NCBI RefSeq assembly: GCF_030056575.1
Contig: NZ_JASHHX010000001.1
Location: 372,001 to 436,000, forward strand
Direction: 5' to 3'
Length of the DNA: 64,000 nt
Origin: Rhodoblastus sp. 17X3
Lineage (GTDB): Bacteria > Pseudomonadota > Alphaproteobacteria > Rhizobiales > Beijerinckiaceae
A program made the translations under genes and the position numbers. Shown one piece after another: positions 16,753 through 24,826 of the stretch. Under the pieces are notes generated by a model. That model was not told where the DNA came from. It saw nothing but the letters and a program-made list of their open reading frames with translations, and ran no database searches. Every line of letters begins with the position of its first letter. The first letter of the stretch is position 1.

Positions 16753-19157
16753 AGTCGATCGTTTCCGCAACCCTTTCCACATGGGCCGGCGCGCGAAAGC
16801 GCACATTCGCCCTGGCGTCGCGCCGGATGAGCGTCGCACGGGAAAATCCCGAGCAGGGGATCCTTCTTAACCGCCTGTGCCTGGCCCTGGTGGTTCTGTC
16901 GGCTGCGTCCCTGCACGCCCATTATGGCGGCGCGACGGCGCACAGCTATCTGGTCCGGGGCCTGCCCTGGCTGGAAGGCTATATCCTGCTGATTGGCCTC
17001 ACCCAGGCGCATCTGGCGTTCTGGCCCGCGCCCAATGCGATGCGGCGGGTCCTTTCCGTCTGCGCCGACGTCGTCTTCATCTCCGTCGGCCTCAGCCAGG
17101 GCGACGCCGCCTCGGCCTATCTTGCCACGATCTATTTCTGGCTGATCCTCGGCTATGGGGTGCGGTTCGGGCTGGCCTATATGGGCGTAGCCGTGGCCAG
17201 TTCGGCGGTCGGCTTCGCCTTCGCCATCTGGATGACGCCGTTCTGGCAGGCCAACGCCGCGCTTTCCGCCGGACTGTTCTGCTCCCTGATTGTGATTCCC
17301 GCCTATGGCGCGGTGCTGCTGGGGCGGCTCAACGAGGCGCGGGCCGAGGCCGAGCGCGCCAATCGCGCCAAGACCCTCCTGCTGGCCAATGTCAGCCATG
17401 AATTGCGCACGCCGCTGACTGCGATCCTCGGCCTCGGCGAATTGCTGAAACAGAGCGGCCTCGACGCGGGCCAGCGGGACATGGTGCAGACGCTTTCGGG
17501 CGCGGCGAATATTCTGCTGCGGCATATCGAGGCGCTGCTGAGCGTATCCCGCGACGATATCGGCAGCGCCGCGCCGCGGCTGGAGCGCGTCGATCTGTTC
17601 GCCCTGCTGCTGTCCCTGCGCGATCTGCTCGCGGTGGAGGCGGACAAGAAGGGCGTGCGGCTGGGCCTGTGCCTGGAGGCTGGCGCGCCGCAGCATATCC
17701 GCGCCGAGCCCGGCCTCCTGCTCGACATCCTGCACAATCTCGTCGGCAACGCCGTCAAATTCACATCGTCAGGCGCGGTGGCGATCGCCGTCCGCCTCCT
17801 GCCGGGCGACGGCGGCGATATCCGGCTCCGCTTCGAGGTGCGCGACACCGGCATCGGAATCGACAAGGCCGCCCAGGAGCGGATCTTCGAGGCTTTCGTC
17901 CAGGCAGGGCCGGACATTGCGCCGCGCTTCGGCGGCAGCGGCCTCGGCCTCGCCATCGCCCGGCGCCGGCTTGAGGCCCGGGGCGGCCGCATCGGGGTCG
18001 AAAGCGCGCCCGGCCGGGGCGCCTTGTTCTGGTTCGAACTGGCGGCGGAACGCGACGCGGCGGCGCCGGCGGCGGAATCCGCTGTCGCGCCCGCGTTGCG
18101 TCTCGACGGACTTGGCGGCGGCGGGCGGCGCCAGCGGCGCGAGCCGGTCTGCGTCGTCGCGCCCGATCCGTTCGACACGCTCAGGCTGGCGCGGCTTTTC
18201 GCGGTCTGCCTTGTCGCCCGGGAGGGAGAGGCCGACCAGATCGCCACGGCGCAAAGGATGACCGCGCGGCTGAGCCGCCTGGCGAGCGGGGCGCCCGAAT
18301 CCGCCGACATCTCCGAAACGAGAGCGCCGCGCCTCGCGGGCCGCAAGATCCTGCTGGCCGAGGACAATGGCGTCAATCGCAGGATCCTCGCGGCGATGCT
18401 GGCCGGCGGCGGCTTCGAGACGACCTGCGTCGAGGACGGCCATGCCGCGCTCGACGCCATGCTGAACGGCGCCTTCGACCTGATCCTGCTCGATTTGAAC
18501 CTGCCCCGGATCAATGGCCTCGACGCCGCGCGGCTCTATCGCTTCGGCGTCCCGGACAGCCGCCGCGCGCCGGTGCTGGCCCTGACGACGGACGCCAGTC
18601 CCGAGCGCCGCGACGAATGTCTCGAGGCGGGAATGGCGGCCTGCCTGACCAAGCCGATCGCGCCCGACGCCCTGCTGGCCGCGATTGACCACGCGCTGCT
18701 TGCTGCAGAGGCCGGGCGCGCGAAAGCGGCGCCGCCTCAAGCGCCGGCTCAAGCGATCGACGCCGAACCCGCGCCGATCCTCGCGCCGGAGGCGTTGGAT
18801 GCGCTGGCGCGTCTCGGCGGCGAGGAGTTCCTGCATGAACTGATCGCGCAATTCATCGCCGAAGCCGCCCAGATCCTGGAAAACATGGCGCTCGCCCTGG
18901 AACAGGGCGATTTCGCCGCCTTCCGCCGCGAGGCGCATGCCTTGGAGAGCAGCGCCGGCAATGTCGGCGCCGCTGCGCTGGCGCGCCTGTGCCGCAGCCG
19001 GCGCGCCGCCGCCCCCGAGGCTTTCGCGCTCTATGGCGACGATTATCTGGACGATCTGCGCAGCGAATGGGCGCGCGCCACCCGGGCGCTCAATGGCGCT
19101 CTGGCGCGCCGCGCGGCGCGCGAAACGCCGTCGCGGGGGCGCGGGGCCGCCGCCTAG
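16749..19157 (+). CDS. RpfC-like hybrid sensor histidine kinase (TM-HisKA-HATPase-REC-Hpt)
   Basis: Membrane sensor of 802 residues. Residues about 40-190 form five or so hydrophobic segments; the stretch YFWLILGYGVRFGLAYMGVAV and following WMTPFW resemble the input domain of RpfC, the diffusible-signal-factor sensor. HisKA has H217 (LLANVSHELRTPLTAI). The HATPase has N330/N334 (HNLVGNAVKF) and GSGLGLAIARR. The receiver has D582 (LILLDLNLP) and K635. The C-terminal Hpt domain has H730 (EAHALESSAGNVG). All phosphorelay residues are present, so a full His-Asp-His relay is expected, probably to the receiver encoded just upstream. The start at 16749 overlaps that gene by ATGA. The ligand is unknown; a DSF-type fatty acid is speculation. 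Confidence 0.85.
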   Translation: MKSIVSATLSTWAGARKRTFALASRRMSVARENPEQGILLNRLCLALVVLSAASLHAHYGGATAHSYLVRGLPWLEGYILLIGLTQAHLAFWPAPNAMRRVLSVCADVVFISVGLSQGDAASAYLATIYFWLILGYGVRFGLAYMGVAVASSAVGFAFAIWMTPFWQANAALSAGLFCSLIVIPAYGAVLLGRLNEARAEAERANRAKTLLLANVSHELRTPLTAILGLGELLKQSGLDAGQRDMVQTLSGAANILLRHIEALLSVSRDDIGSAAPRLERVDLFALLLSLRDLLAVEADKKGVRLGLCLEAGAPQHIRAEPGLLLDILHNLVGNAVKFTSSGAVAIAVRLLPGDGGDIRLRFEVRDTGIGIDKAAQERIFEAFVQAGPDIAPRFGGSGLGLAIARRRLEARGGRIGVESAPGRGALFWFELAAERDAAAPAAESAVAPALRLDGLGGGGRRQRREPVCVVAPDPFDTLRLARLFAVCLVAREGEADQIATAQRMTARLSRLASGAPESADISETRAPRLAGRKILLAEDNGVNRRILAAMLAGGGFETTCVEDGHAALDAMLNGAFDLILLDLNLPRINGLDAARLYRFGVPDSRRAPVLALTTDASPERRDECLEAGMAACLTKPIAPDALLAAIDHALLAAEAGRAKAAPPQAPAQAIDAEPAPILAPEALDALARLGGEEFLHELIAQFIAEAAQILENMALALEQGDFAAFRREAHALESSAGNVGAAALARLCRSRRAAAPEAFALYGDDYLDDLRSEWARATRALNGALARRAARETPSRGRGAAA

Positions 19158-19199
19158 ACGCTCGCCCAAGAACCAGATCCTCGCCCAAGATCTTGCGCC

Positions 19200-20060
19200 C
19201 TAGAACTTGCCTTGCCGGTAGTCCTCATAGGCCTGCATCAATTCCGCCCGCGTGTTCATGACGAAGGGGCCGCCCCAGGCGACGGGTTCGCGCAGGGGAC
19301 GCGCCGCCAGCAGCAACGCGCGGGCGCCCTGCGGGCCGCCGGTCAGCGTGACATCCGCTCCATTGCCAAGCGTGGCGAGGCTCAGGGCTTCAAGAGCTAT
19401 AGGCCCGGATTCGCCCGGCGCCAGGGCCGAGCCTTCATAAAGCGCGAAGAAACCGGCGTGGCCTTCCGGCAGCGGCTGGCGAAATTCGCCGCCCGGCGCC
19501 AGTTCGATGTCGAAATAGAGGGCGTCGACATGGGGCGCGCGAACCGGCCCCTCGACGCCGGTCGCGCCGGTCCCGGCGACGATCTTGACGCGGGCGCCGC
19601 CGCGCTCCTCCACCGGGATTTCCGCCGCCTTGAACTCCTGATAGGCGGGCGGCGCCATTTTTTCGGCGGCGGGCAGGTTGATCCAGAGCTGGAACCCTCG
19701 CATCAGGCCCTCGTCCTGTTCCGGCATTTCGGAATGGATCAGGCCGCGCCCGGCCTTCATCCATTGCACGTCGCCGGGTTCGATCACGCCGGAATGTCCG
19801 TGATTGTCCCAATGCCGCATGCGCCCGGCCAGCATATAGGTCACGGTTTCAAAGCCCCGATGCGGATGATCGGGAAAACCGCCGATATAATCGCCCGCGC
19901 GCTCCGAGCCGAAATAATCCAGCATCAGGAACGGGTCGATCGGACCCTGCGCGCGGGAGCCGATCAGGCGGGTCATCTTGACGCCGGCGCCGTCGGACGT
20001 CGCCTCTCCGCGCGTCACAGCAATGATTTTTCGCGTTGTCGTGTCATGGGCAAGTGTCAT
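19200..20060 (-). CDS. Pirin family protein
   Basis: Bicupin protein of 286 residues. The N-terminal cupin keeps the pirin metal site: FPDHPHRGFETVTYMLAGRMRHWDNHG, then the glutamate in HSEMPEQDEG. DPFLMLDYFG is the usual pirin lead. Bacterial pirins include quercetin 2,3-dioxygenases and proteins of unknown role, so the substrate is open. The start at 20060 has a near-perfect GAAGGAGG site seven bases away and is preferred over an upstream in-frame start at 20132. It lies about 100 bases downstream of an ArsR regulator gene on the same strand, with a perfect hairpin between them. Confidence 0.9.
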   Translation of the reverse strand: MTLAHDTTTRKIIAVTRGEATSDGAGVKMTRLIGSRAQGPIDPFLMLDYFGSERAGDYIGGFPDHPHRGFETVTYMLAGRMRHWDNHGHSGVIEPGDVQWMKAGRGLIHSEMPEQDEGLMRGFQLWINLPAAEKMAPPAYQEFKAAEIPVEERGGARVKIVAGTGATGVEGPVRAPHVDALYFDIELAPGGEFRQPLPEGHAGFFALYEGSALAPGESGPIALEALSLATLGNGADVTLTGGPQGARALLLAARPLREPVAWGGPFVMNTRAELMQAYEDYRQGKF

Positions 20061-20105
20061 GTCGCCTCCTTCAAGCCGGGGAGATTGGAGCGCGCAGAGG
20101 CGACT

Positions 20106-20130
20106 GCAAGAGGCCGCGACGGCCTCTTGC
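20106..20130. promoter_or_regulatory. Perfect 10-bp inverted repeat between the arsR-type and pirin genes
   Basis: GCAAGAGGCC at 20106-20115 and GGCCTCTTGC at 20121-20130 pair perfectly around a GCGAC spacer. On the coding strand no T-run follows the stem before the pirin gene, so it is not a textbook terminator. It sits 46 bases ahead of the pirin start codon, where an operator or an mRNA hairpin could control pirin expression. Confidence 0.6.
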
Positions 20131-20159
20131 AAAATGGCAAGATGCTCAGGCCGGCTTTC

Positions 20160-20561
20160 TCAGGCGGGCTTGGCGGGACAGAATGATTCGTACAGCACGC
20201 CGATGAGCTTACCCGCCCTTTCGTCGGCCAGGGCGTAATAGATGGTCTGGCCGTCACGGCGGGGACGCACCAGCCCATCCTTGCGCAGCAGGGCGAGATG
20301 CTGTGAAATCAAGCTCTGGCGCGCTGCGAGCTTTTCCGCGATGTCGCCAACCGGCGACTCGCCCTGGGCCAGCAGGCACAGAATTCGCAGCCGGACCGGA
20401 TTGGCGAGGGATTTCAGAAATTCGCTGGCCTGCTCGGCGGCCGCGCCCAGAGCGGCCGGGTCGACCGCGCCGGCGTTGACCACGCCAGCATCGGCCGTCC
20501 CGCTGGCGGCGGGATTGACGGGAGAGACAGCGTGCGGCTTGGTGCGCGGGACTGCGGGCAT
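20160..20561 (-). CDS. ArsR/SmtB-family winged-helix regulator
   Basis: DNA-binding repressor-type protein of 133 residues. An alanine-rich, low-complexity lead of about 35 residues is followed by the ArsR core: FLKSLANPVRLRILCLLAQGE, VGDIAEKLAARQSLISQHLALLRKDGLV (helix-turn-helix) and RRDGQTIYYAL (wing). No metal-site ELCVC motif is seen in the recognition helix, so it is not a classic arsenic or metal sensor; sulfide- or redox-responsive ArsR proteins have similar cores. The start is uncertain: ATG at 20561 is used, an in-frame ATG exists at 20615, and neither has a strong ribosome-binding site. Likely to act on the neighbouring pirin gene and itself. Confidence 0.85.
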   Translation of the reverse strand: MPAVPRTKPHAVSPVNPAASGTADAGVVNAGAVDPAALGAAAEQASEFLKSLANPVRLRILCLLAQGESPVGDIAEKLAARQSLISQHLALLRKDGLVRPRRDGQTIYYALADERAGKLIGVLYESFCPAKPA

Positions 20562-20721
20562 GATCTGGCCATCGTTTCCGAGGCGCGGGCGTCTGTCAAT
20601 TCGGCAAAGCCGCAATTCTCCGGGCGCAAGCGAGATTTATCCACAATAGGGCTTTTTCCGGATTTTGACCCGCGCCCCTCGCAGCGTTAAAAGCGCGGCC
20701 CGCACGGAAATGGAGTCGCCG

Positions 20722-23076
20722 ATGATTTCGATCGCCCGCCGCATCGCCCAGGAGCTGAAGGTGGAGGAGCGGCAGGTCGCGGCCGCCGTGGAGCTGCTGG
20801 ACGCCGGTTCGACCGTGCCCTTCATCGCCCGCTACCGCAAGGAGGCGACCGGCGCGCTGGACGACACCCAGCTGCGTAATCTGGAGGAGCGGCTACGCTA
20901 TCTCCGCGAGCTGGAGGAACGCCGCAAGGCGATTATCGATTCGGTGAAGTCGCAGGACAAGCTGACGCCCCAGCTCGAAGCCGAGATTCTCGGCGCGGAC
21001 TCCAAGGCCAAGCTCGAAGACATCTATCTGCCCTACAAGCCGAAGCGCCGGACCAAGGCGACCATTGCGCGCGAGGCGGGCCTAGGGCCGCTCGCCGCCG
21101 ATCTGCTCGCCGACCCCATGCGCGATCCGCGTGCGGAAGCGCAAAAATATGTCGATGAGGACAAGGGCGTGAAGACGCCGGAAGAAGCGCTGGACGGCGC
21201 GCGGTCCATTCTGGTCGAACAATTTTCCGAAAAGGCGGACCTGATCGGGACCTTGCGCGAAGCCTTCTGGTCGCGGGGGCGCATTGTCTCGAAGGTTCGC
21301 GACGGCAAGGCGCAGGAAGGCGCCAAATATGCCGATTATTTCGATTTCTTCGAGCCGCTGACCAAACTCCCCTCCCACCGCATCCTGGCTTTGTTCCGCG
21401 GCGAGAAGGAGGAGATGCTCGATCTCGCGCTGGAGCCGGAAAACGCGGCGGACGCCGCCGCCCAGGGCGATGTCGCTTATGAGCGCGCCATAGCCACGAG
21501 CGTCGGAATCGCCGATCGCGGCCGTCCCGCCGACAAATGGCTGACCGACTGCGCGCGCTGGGCCTGGCGCACGCGGATCAAGATTTCGCTCAGCGTCGAT
21601 CTGCGCGCCCGGCTCTGGCAGAACGCCGAGGATCAGGCGGTCAAGGTCTTCGCCGGCAATTTGCGCGACCTGCTGCTCGCCGCGCCGGGCGGGCCGCGCG
21701 CCACCATGGGGCTGGACCCCGGCTTCCGCACGGGGGTCAAGGTGGCGGTGGTGGACGCCACCGGCAAGGTGGTCGAGACCGGCGTGATCTATCCGCACGA
21801 GCCGCAACGTCGCTGGGACGACGCCCTGCTCGCGCTTGGCCGGATGTGCCGCCTGCACAAGGTGGAGCTGATCGCGATCGGAAATGGCACGGCCTCGCGC
21901 GAAACCGACAAGCTCGCCGCCGAACTCGTCGCCAAGCTGCCGGAGCAGAAGCTGATCAAGATCATGGTTTCGGAGGCGGGCGCCTCGGTCTATTCGGCTT
22001 CGGCCTTCGCCGCCAATGAATTGCCTGAACTCGACGTGACCCTGCGCGGCGCCGTCTCCATCGCCCGCAGGCTGCAGGACCCGCTGGCGGAACTGGTCAA
22101 GATCGATCCGAAGTCGATCGGGGTCGGGCAATATCAGCACGATCTCGCCGAAGGCAAATTGTCGCGTTCGCTCGACGCCGTGGTCGAGGATTGCGTCAAC
22201 GCCGTCGGCGTCGATCTCAACACGGCCTCGGCGCCCTTGCTGGCGCGGGTTTCCGGGCTCGGGGCGAATCTCGCCGCCAATGTCGTCGCCCATCGCGACG
22301 CCAATGGCCGCTTCCGCTCGCGCGACCAGCTCAAGAAAGTGCCGAGGCTCGGGGCCAAGGCGTTCGAGCAATGCGCGGGCTTCCTCCGGATTCGCGACGG
22401 CGACGATCCGCTAGACGCCTCCGGCGTGCATCCAGAAGCCTATCCGCTGGTGCGCAAGATCCTGGCGGCCGCAAAAAGCGATATCCGCGCCCTGATCGGC
22501 GATTCGAAAACCCTGCGCGGCCTGTCGCCGAAGAATTTCGTCGATGAAACTTTTGGCGCGCCGACGGTGACCGACGTTTTGCGCGAGCTGGAGAAACCCG
22601 GCCGCGATCCGCGTCCCGAGTTCAAGACCGCCGCGTTCCAGGAAGGTGTGGAAAAGCTGTCAGACCTCAAGCCCGGCATGGTGCTGGAAGGAGTGGTGAC
22701 CAATGTCGCCGCCTTTGGGGCCTTCGTGGACATTGGCGTGCATCAGGACGGACTTGTCCATATTTCCGCCATGTCCAGGAGCTTTATCAAGGACCCGCGC
22801 GAGGCGGCCAAGCCTGGCGACGTGGTCAAGGTCAAGGTTCTGGAGGTGGACGCCGCCCGCAAACGCATCGCCCTCACGATGCGGCTCGACGACGCCTTCG
22901 ACGCCCGTTCGGCGCGCAATGCGCCTCAACCGGAGCGAGGCCCGGCGCGAATTGCGCCGCAGGCCGGCAAGGGAGCGGCCTCCAGTCGCGAACCGTCCCG
23001 CCCTGCCGCAGGCAACGCGTTCGCGGACGCTTTTGCGCGCGCGGGCGCGCCGAAGGACAAGGCGCCTCGCAAATGA
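20722..23076 (+). CDS. tex: Transcription accessory protein Tex (S1 RNA-binding)
   Basis: Cytosolic nucleic-acid-binding protein of 784 residues, the usual Tex length. N-terminal Tex domain (VPFIARYRKEATGALDD), a YqgF/RNase H-like domain starting near GLDPGFRTGVKVAVVD, helix-hairpin-helix modules (AVGVDLNTASAPLLARVSGLG) and a C-terminal S1 domain (GVVTNVAAFGAFVDIGVHQDG) followed by a basic, low-complexity tail. The start at 20722 has GGAG at 20712-20715 at good spacing; ATG codons at 20710 and 20665 are in frame but less well placed. Relatives bind RNA and influence transcription, and some affect toxin expression and stress resistance. Confidence 0.94.
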   Translation: MISIARRIAQELKVEERQVAAAVELLDAGSTVPFIARYRKEATGALDDTQLRNLEERLRYLRELEERRKAIIDSVKSQDKLTPQLEAEILGADSKAKLEDIYLPYKPKRRTKATIAREAGLGPLAADLLADPMRDPRAEAQKYVDEDKGVKTPEEALDGARSILVEQFSEKADLIGTLREAFWSRGRIVSKVRDGKAQEGAKYADYFDFFEPLTKLPSHRILALFRGEKEEMLDLALEPENAADAAAQGDVAYERAIATSVGIADRGRPADKWLTDCARWAWRTRIKISLSVDLRARLWQNAEDQAVKVFAGNLRDLLLAAPGGPRATMGLDPGFRTGVKVAVVDATGKVVETGVIYPHEPQRRWDDALLALGRMCRLHKVELIAIGNGTASRETDKLAAELVAKLPEQKLIKIMVSEAGASVYSASAFAANELPELDVTLRGAVSIARRLQDPLAELVKIDPKSIGVGQYQHDLAEGKLSRSLDAVVEDCVNAVGVDLNTASAPLLARVSGLGANLAANVVAHRDANGRFRSRDQLKKVPRLGAKAFEQCAGFLRIRDGDDPLDASGVHPEAYPLVRKILAAAKSDIRALIGDSKTLRGLSPKNFVDETFGAPTVTDVLRELEKPGRDPRPEFKTAAFQEGVEKLSDLKPGMVLEGVVTNVAAFGAFVDIGVHQDGLVHISAMSRSFIKDPREAAKPGDVVKVKVLEVDAARKRIALTMRLDDAFDARSARNAPQPERGPARIAPQAGKGAASSREPSRPAAGNAFADAFARAGAPKDKAPRK

Positions 23077-23203
23077 GGCGAGAAAGGAAACGTCTTGAGT
23101 CGTAAACCAAAACCGTTCCTTTCGGGCCACACATTCGGAAAATCGCACATGCCGCCGCTCGCCTGGGCTGACACCCCGCCAAATTCCCGCTAAGTCCGTT
23201 CTA

Positions 23204-24211
23204 ATGAAAACCGCCGCCGGATTTGCCCTGCTGCTGGGGCTGACCTTGTTCGCCGCGCTGACCCTCTATGAGGGCGCCGACGATGTCGCGCGCGCCTTCG
23301 CCTCCGTCGGCTTTGGCGCCCTGTGGGTCGCGGCCATCCGCCTCTCCCAGACCTTCCTGTCCAGCTTCGCCTGGCGCGCCCTGCTGCCGAAGCCGCGGCC
23401 AAAGCCCTGGCTGTTCTGCAAATTGCGCTGGGTGCGTGAGTCCATCAACAACCTGCTGCCCGTGGCGCAGATCGGCGGCGACCTCCTCGGCGCCCGCCTT
23501 TTGCAAACCAGTGGAGTCCGGGGCGGCATGGCCTCTGCGAGCGTCGTCGTCGATCTGCTGGCGCAGACGGCGACGCAGGTCGTCTTCACGCTGGTCGGCG
23601 TGTTCTTTCTGCTCGACAGCGGCGCGGACACCGACCTGACCTTCGGCATTCTCGCGGGCATGGTCATCATGACGCCGGCTTTGGCCGGCTTCTGGCTCGC
23701 GCCGCGCCTTCTCGCTATGGGCTGGCTCGACAAAGTGGCGGAACATGTCGAGCGGCGCACCGGCTGGGATTCGGTGAGCGGCCTGCCGGCCCTGCGCGCG
23801 GGACTGGACGTCATCCTGCGTCGCCGCTCCGGCCTGACCGCCGCCTTGCTGATCCATATGTCGATCTGGTTCGTCGGCGCGCTGGAAATCTGGCTGGCGC
23901 TCTATCTGCTGGGCGATCCGCGCTCATTCGCGACGGCGATCACGATCGAGAGCCTCGGCCATGCGGTCAAGGCGGCGGGCTTTCTCATTCCCGGCGCCTG
24001 GGGCGTGCAGGAAGGCGGCTTCATCGCTCTTTGCGCCGCCTTCGGCATCGGCTCTCCCACCGCTATCGCCTTGTCTCTCGTGAAGCGCATTCCGGATTTC
24101 GTCTGTGGCGCGCCAGGCCTCTGGGTCTGGCGGCGCATGGAGGGCTCCAGCCTGCGCGAATTCTTCTTCCGCGAAAAATTCGCGGGCCGTGAGGAGCCCC
24201 ATGGTCTTTGA
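23204..24211 (+). CDS. hpnL: Hopanoid-associated membrane protein HpnL (flippase-like)
   Basis: Polytopic inner-membrane protein of 335 residues in the lysylphosphatidylglycerol synthase TM / flippase-like family. Diagnostic blocks are ESINNLLPVAQIGGDLLGARLL and AAGFLIPGAWGVQEGGFIAL, with about eight hydrophobic segments. HpnL is known from hopanoid gene clusters; its biochemical role is unproven. It overlaps hpnM by 11 bases and is followed by hpnI, giving an hpnL-hpnM-hpnI operon separate from the main hopanoid cluster at 38-49 kb. No clear ribosome-binding site precedes the ATG at 23204, though the N-terminal helix supports it. Confidence 0.88.
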   Translation: MKTAAGFALLLGLTLFAALTLYEGADDVARAFASVGFGALWVAAIRLSQTFLSSFAWRALLPKPRPKPWLFCKLRWVRESINNLLPVAQIGGDLLGARLLQTSGVRGGMASASVVVDLLAQTATQVVFTLVGVFFLLDSGADTDLTFGILAGMVIMTPALAGFWLAPRLLAMGWLDKVAEHVERRTGWDSVSGLPALRAGLDVILRRRSGLTAALLIHMSIWFVGALEIWLALYLLGDPRSFATAITIESLGHAVKAAGFLIPGAWGVQEGGFIALCAAFGIGSPTAIALSLVKRIPDFVCGAPGLWVWRRMEGSSLREFFFREKFAGREEPHGL

Positions 24212-24809
24212 TCGTCGTTTCTTTCTCGCCGCCCTCGCGACGATCCCGGCCTTGGCCGCGGCGCGGGCCGACGATTCCGCCGAGGCCGTGGCCGCCGTCA
24301 AGCAATTGCAGGACGGCCAACTCGAGGTGATTCAAAAACTGGGGCAGCTGAGCGTGAAGCAGCGTTACGACGCGCTGCGGCCCGCCATCGGCGCCACCTT
24401 CGACCTGGCGGCGATGTCAAAGACGGTCTTTGGCGCCGGCTGGGACGCGCTGACTGACGCGCAGAAGGCGGAATGGGCTCAGGCCCTGGGCGATTATATC
24501 GCCGCCTCCTACGCCGCGCGGCTCGACGGCTTCAATGGCAAGGGCTTCGAGCGGGACGACAAGACCCAGACCCGCGACGGGAATGTCGTGGTCACCACCA
24601 AGGTCATCCTCGCCGCCGGCGCGCCGATGCCGCTGGATTATGTCGTCCGGCAGACGCCCCAGGGCTGGAAGATCGGCGATATTCTCGTCGACGGTTCGCT
24701 GAGCGAGCTGGCGCAATGGCGCCGGTCGCTGCGCGGGCTTGGCGATAGCGGTTTCGCGGCGTCGAAGGCGACGTTGCGGCAGCGCACCGAATCCTTTTTG
24801 ACGCCCTGA
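24201..24809 (+). CDS. hpnM: Hopanoid-associated periplasmic protein HpnM (MlaC/Ttg2-like)
   Basis: Exported protein of 202 residues. A signal peptide is visible (FDRRFFLAALATIPALAAARA), followed by an MlaC/toluene-tolerance fold (VKQRYDALRPAIGATFDLAAM, ALGDYIAASYAARLDGF, GWKIGDILVDGSLSELAQWR). MlaC-type proteins ferry phospholipids across the periplasm, so a hopanoid or lipid shuttle role with the RND protein HpnN is plausible but inferred. The start at 24201 follows a GAGGAG site and overlaps the end of hpnL; the longer upstream frame would hide the signal peptide. Confidence 0.9.
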   Translation: MVFDRRFFLAALATIPALAAARADDSAEAVAAVKQLQDGQLEVIQKLGQLSVKQRYDALRPAIGATFDLAAMSKTVFGAGWDALTDAQKAEWAQALGDYIAASYAARLDGFNGKGFERDDKTQTRDGNVVVTTKVILAAGAPMPLDYVVRQTPQGWKIGDILVDGSLSELAQWRRSLRGLGDSGFAASKATLRQRTESFLTP

Positions 24810-24826
24810 ACGATCCGGGTGGAGGC

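Noticed and set aside
20637-20645. A perfect DnaA-box sequence TTATCCACA upstream of tex
   Set aside because: A single box without a cluster, AT-rich unwinding element or origin-linked genes nearby; not evidence of a replication origin.
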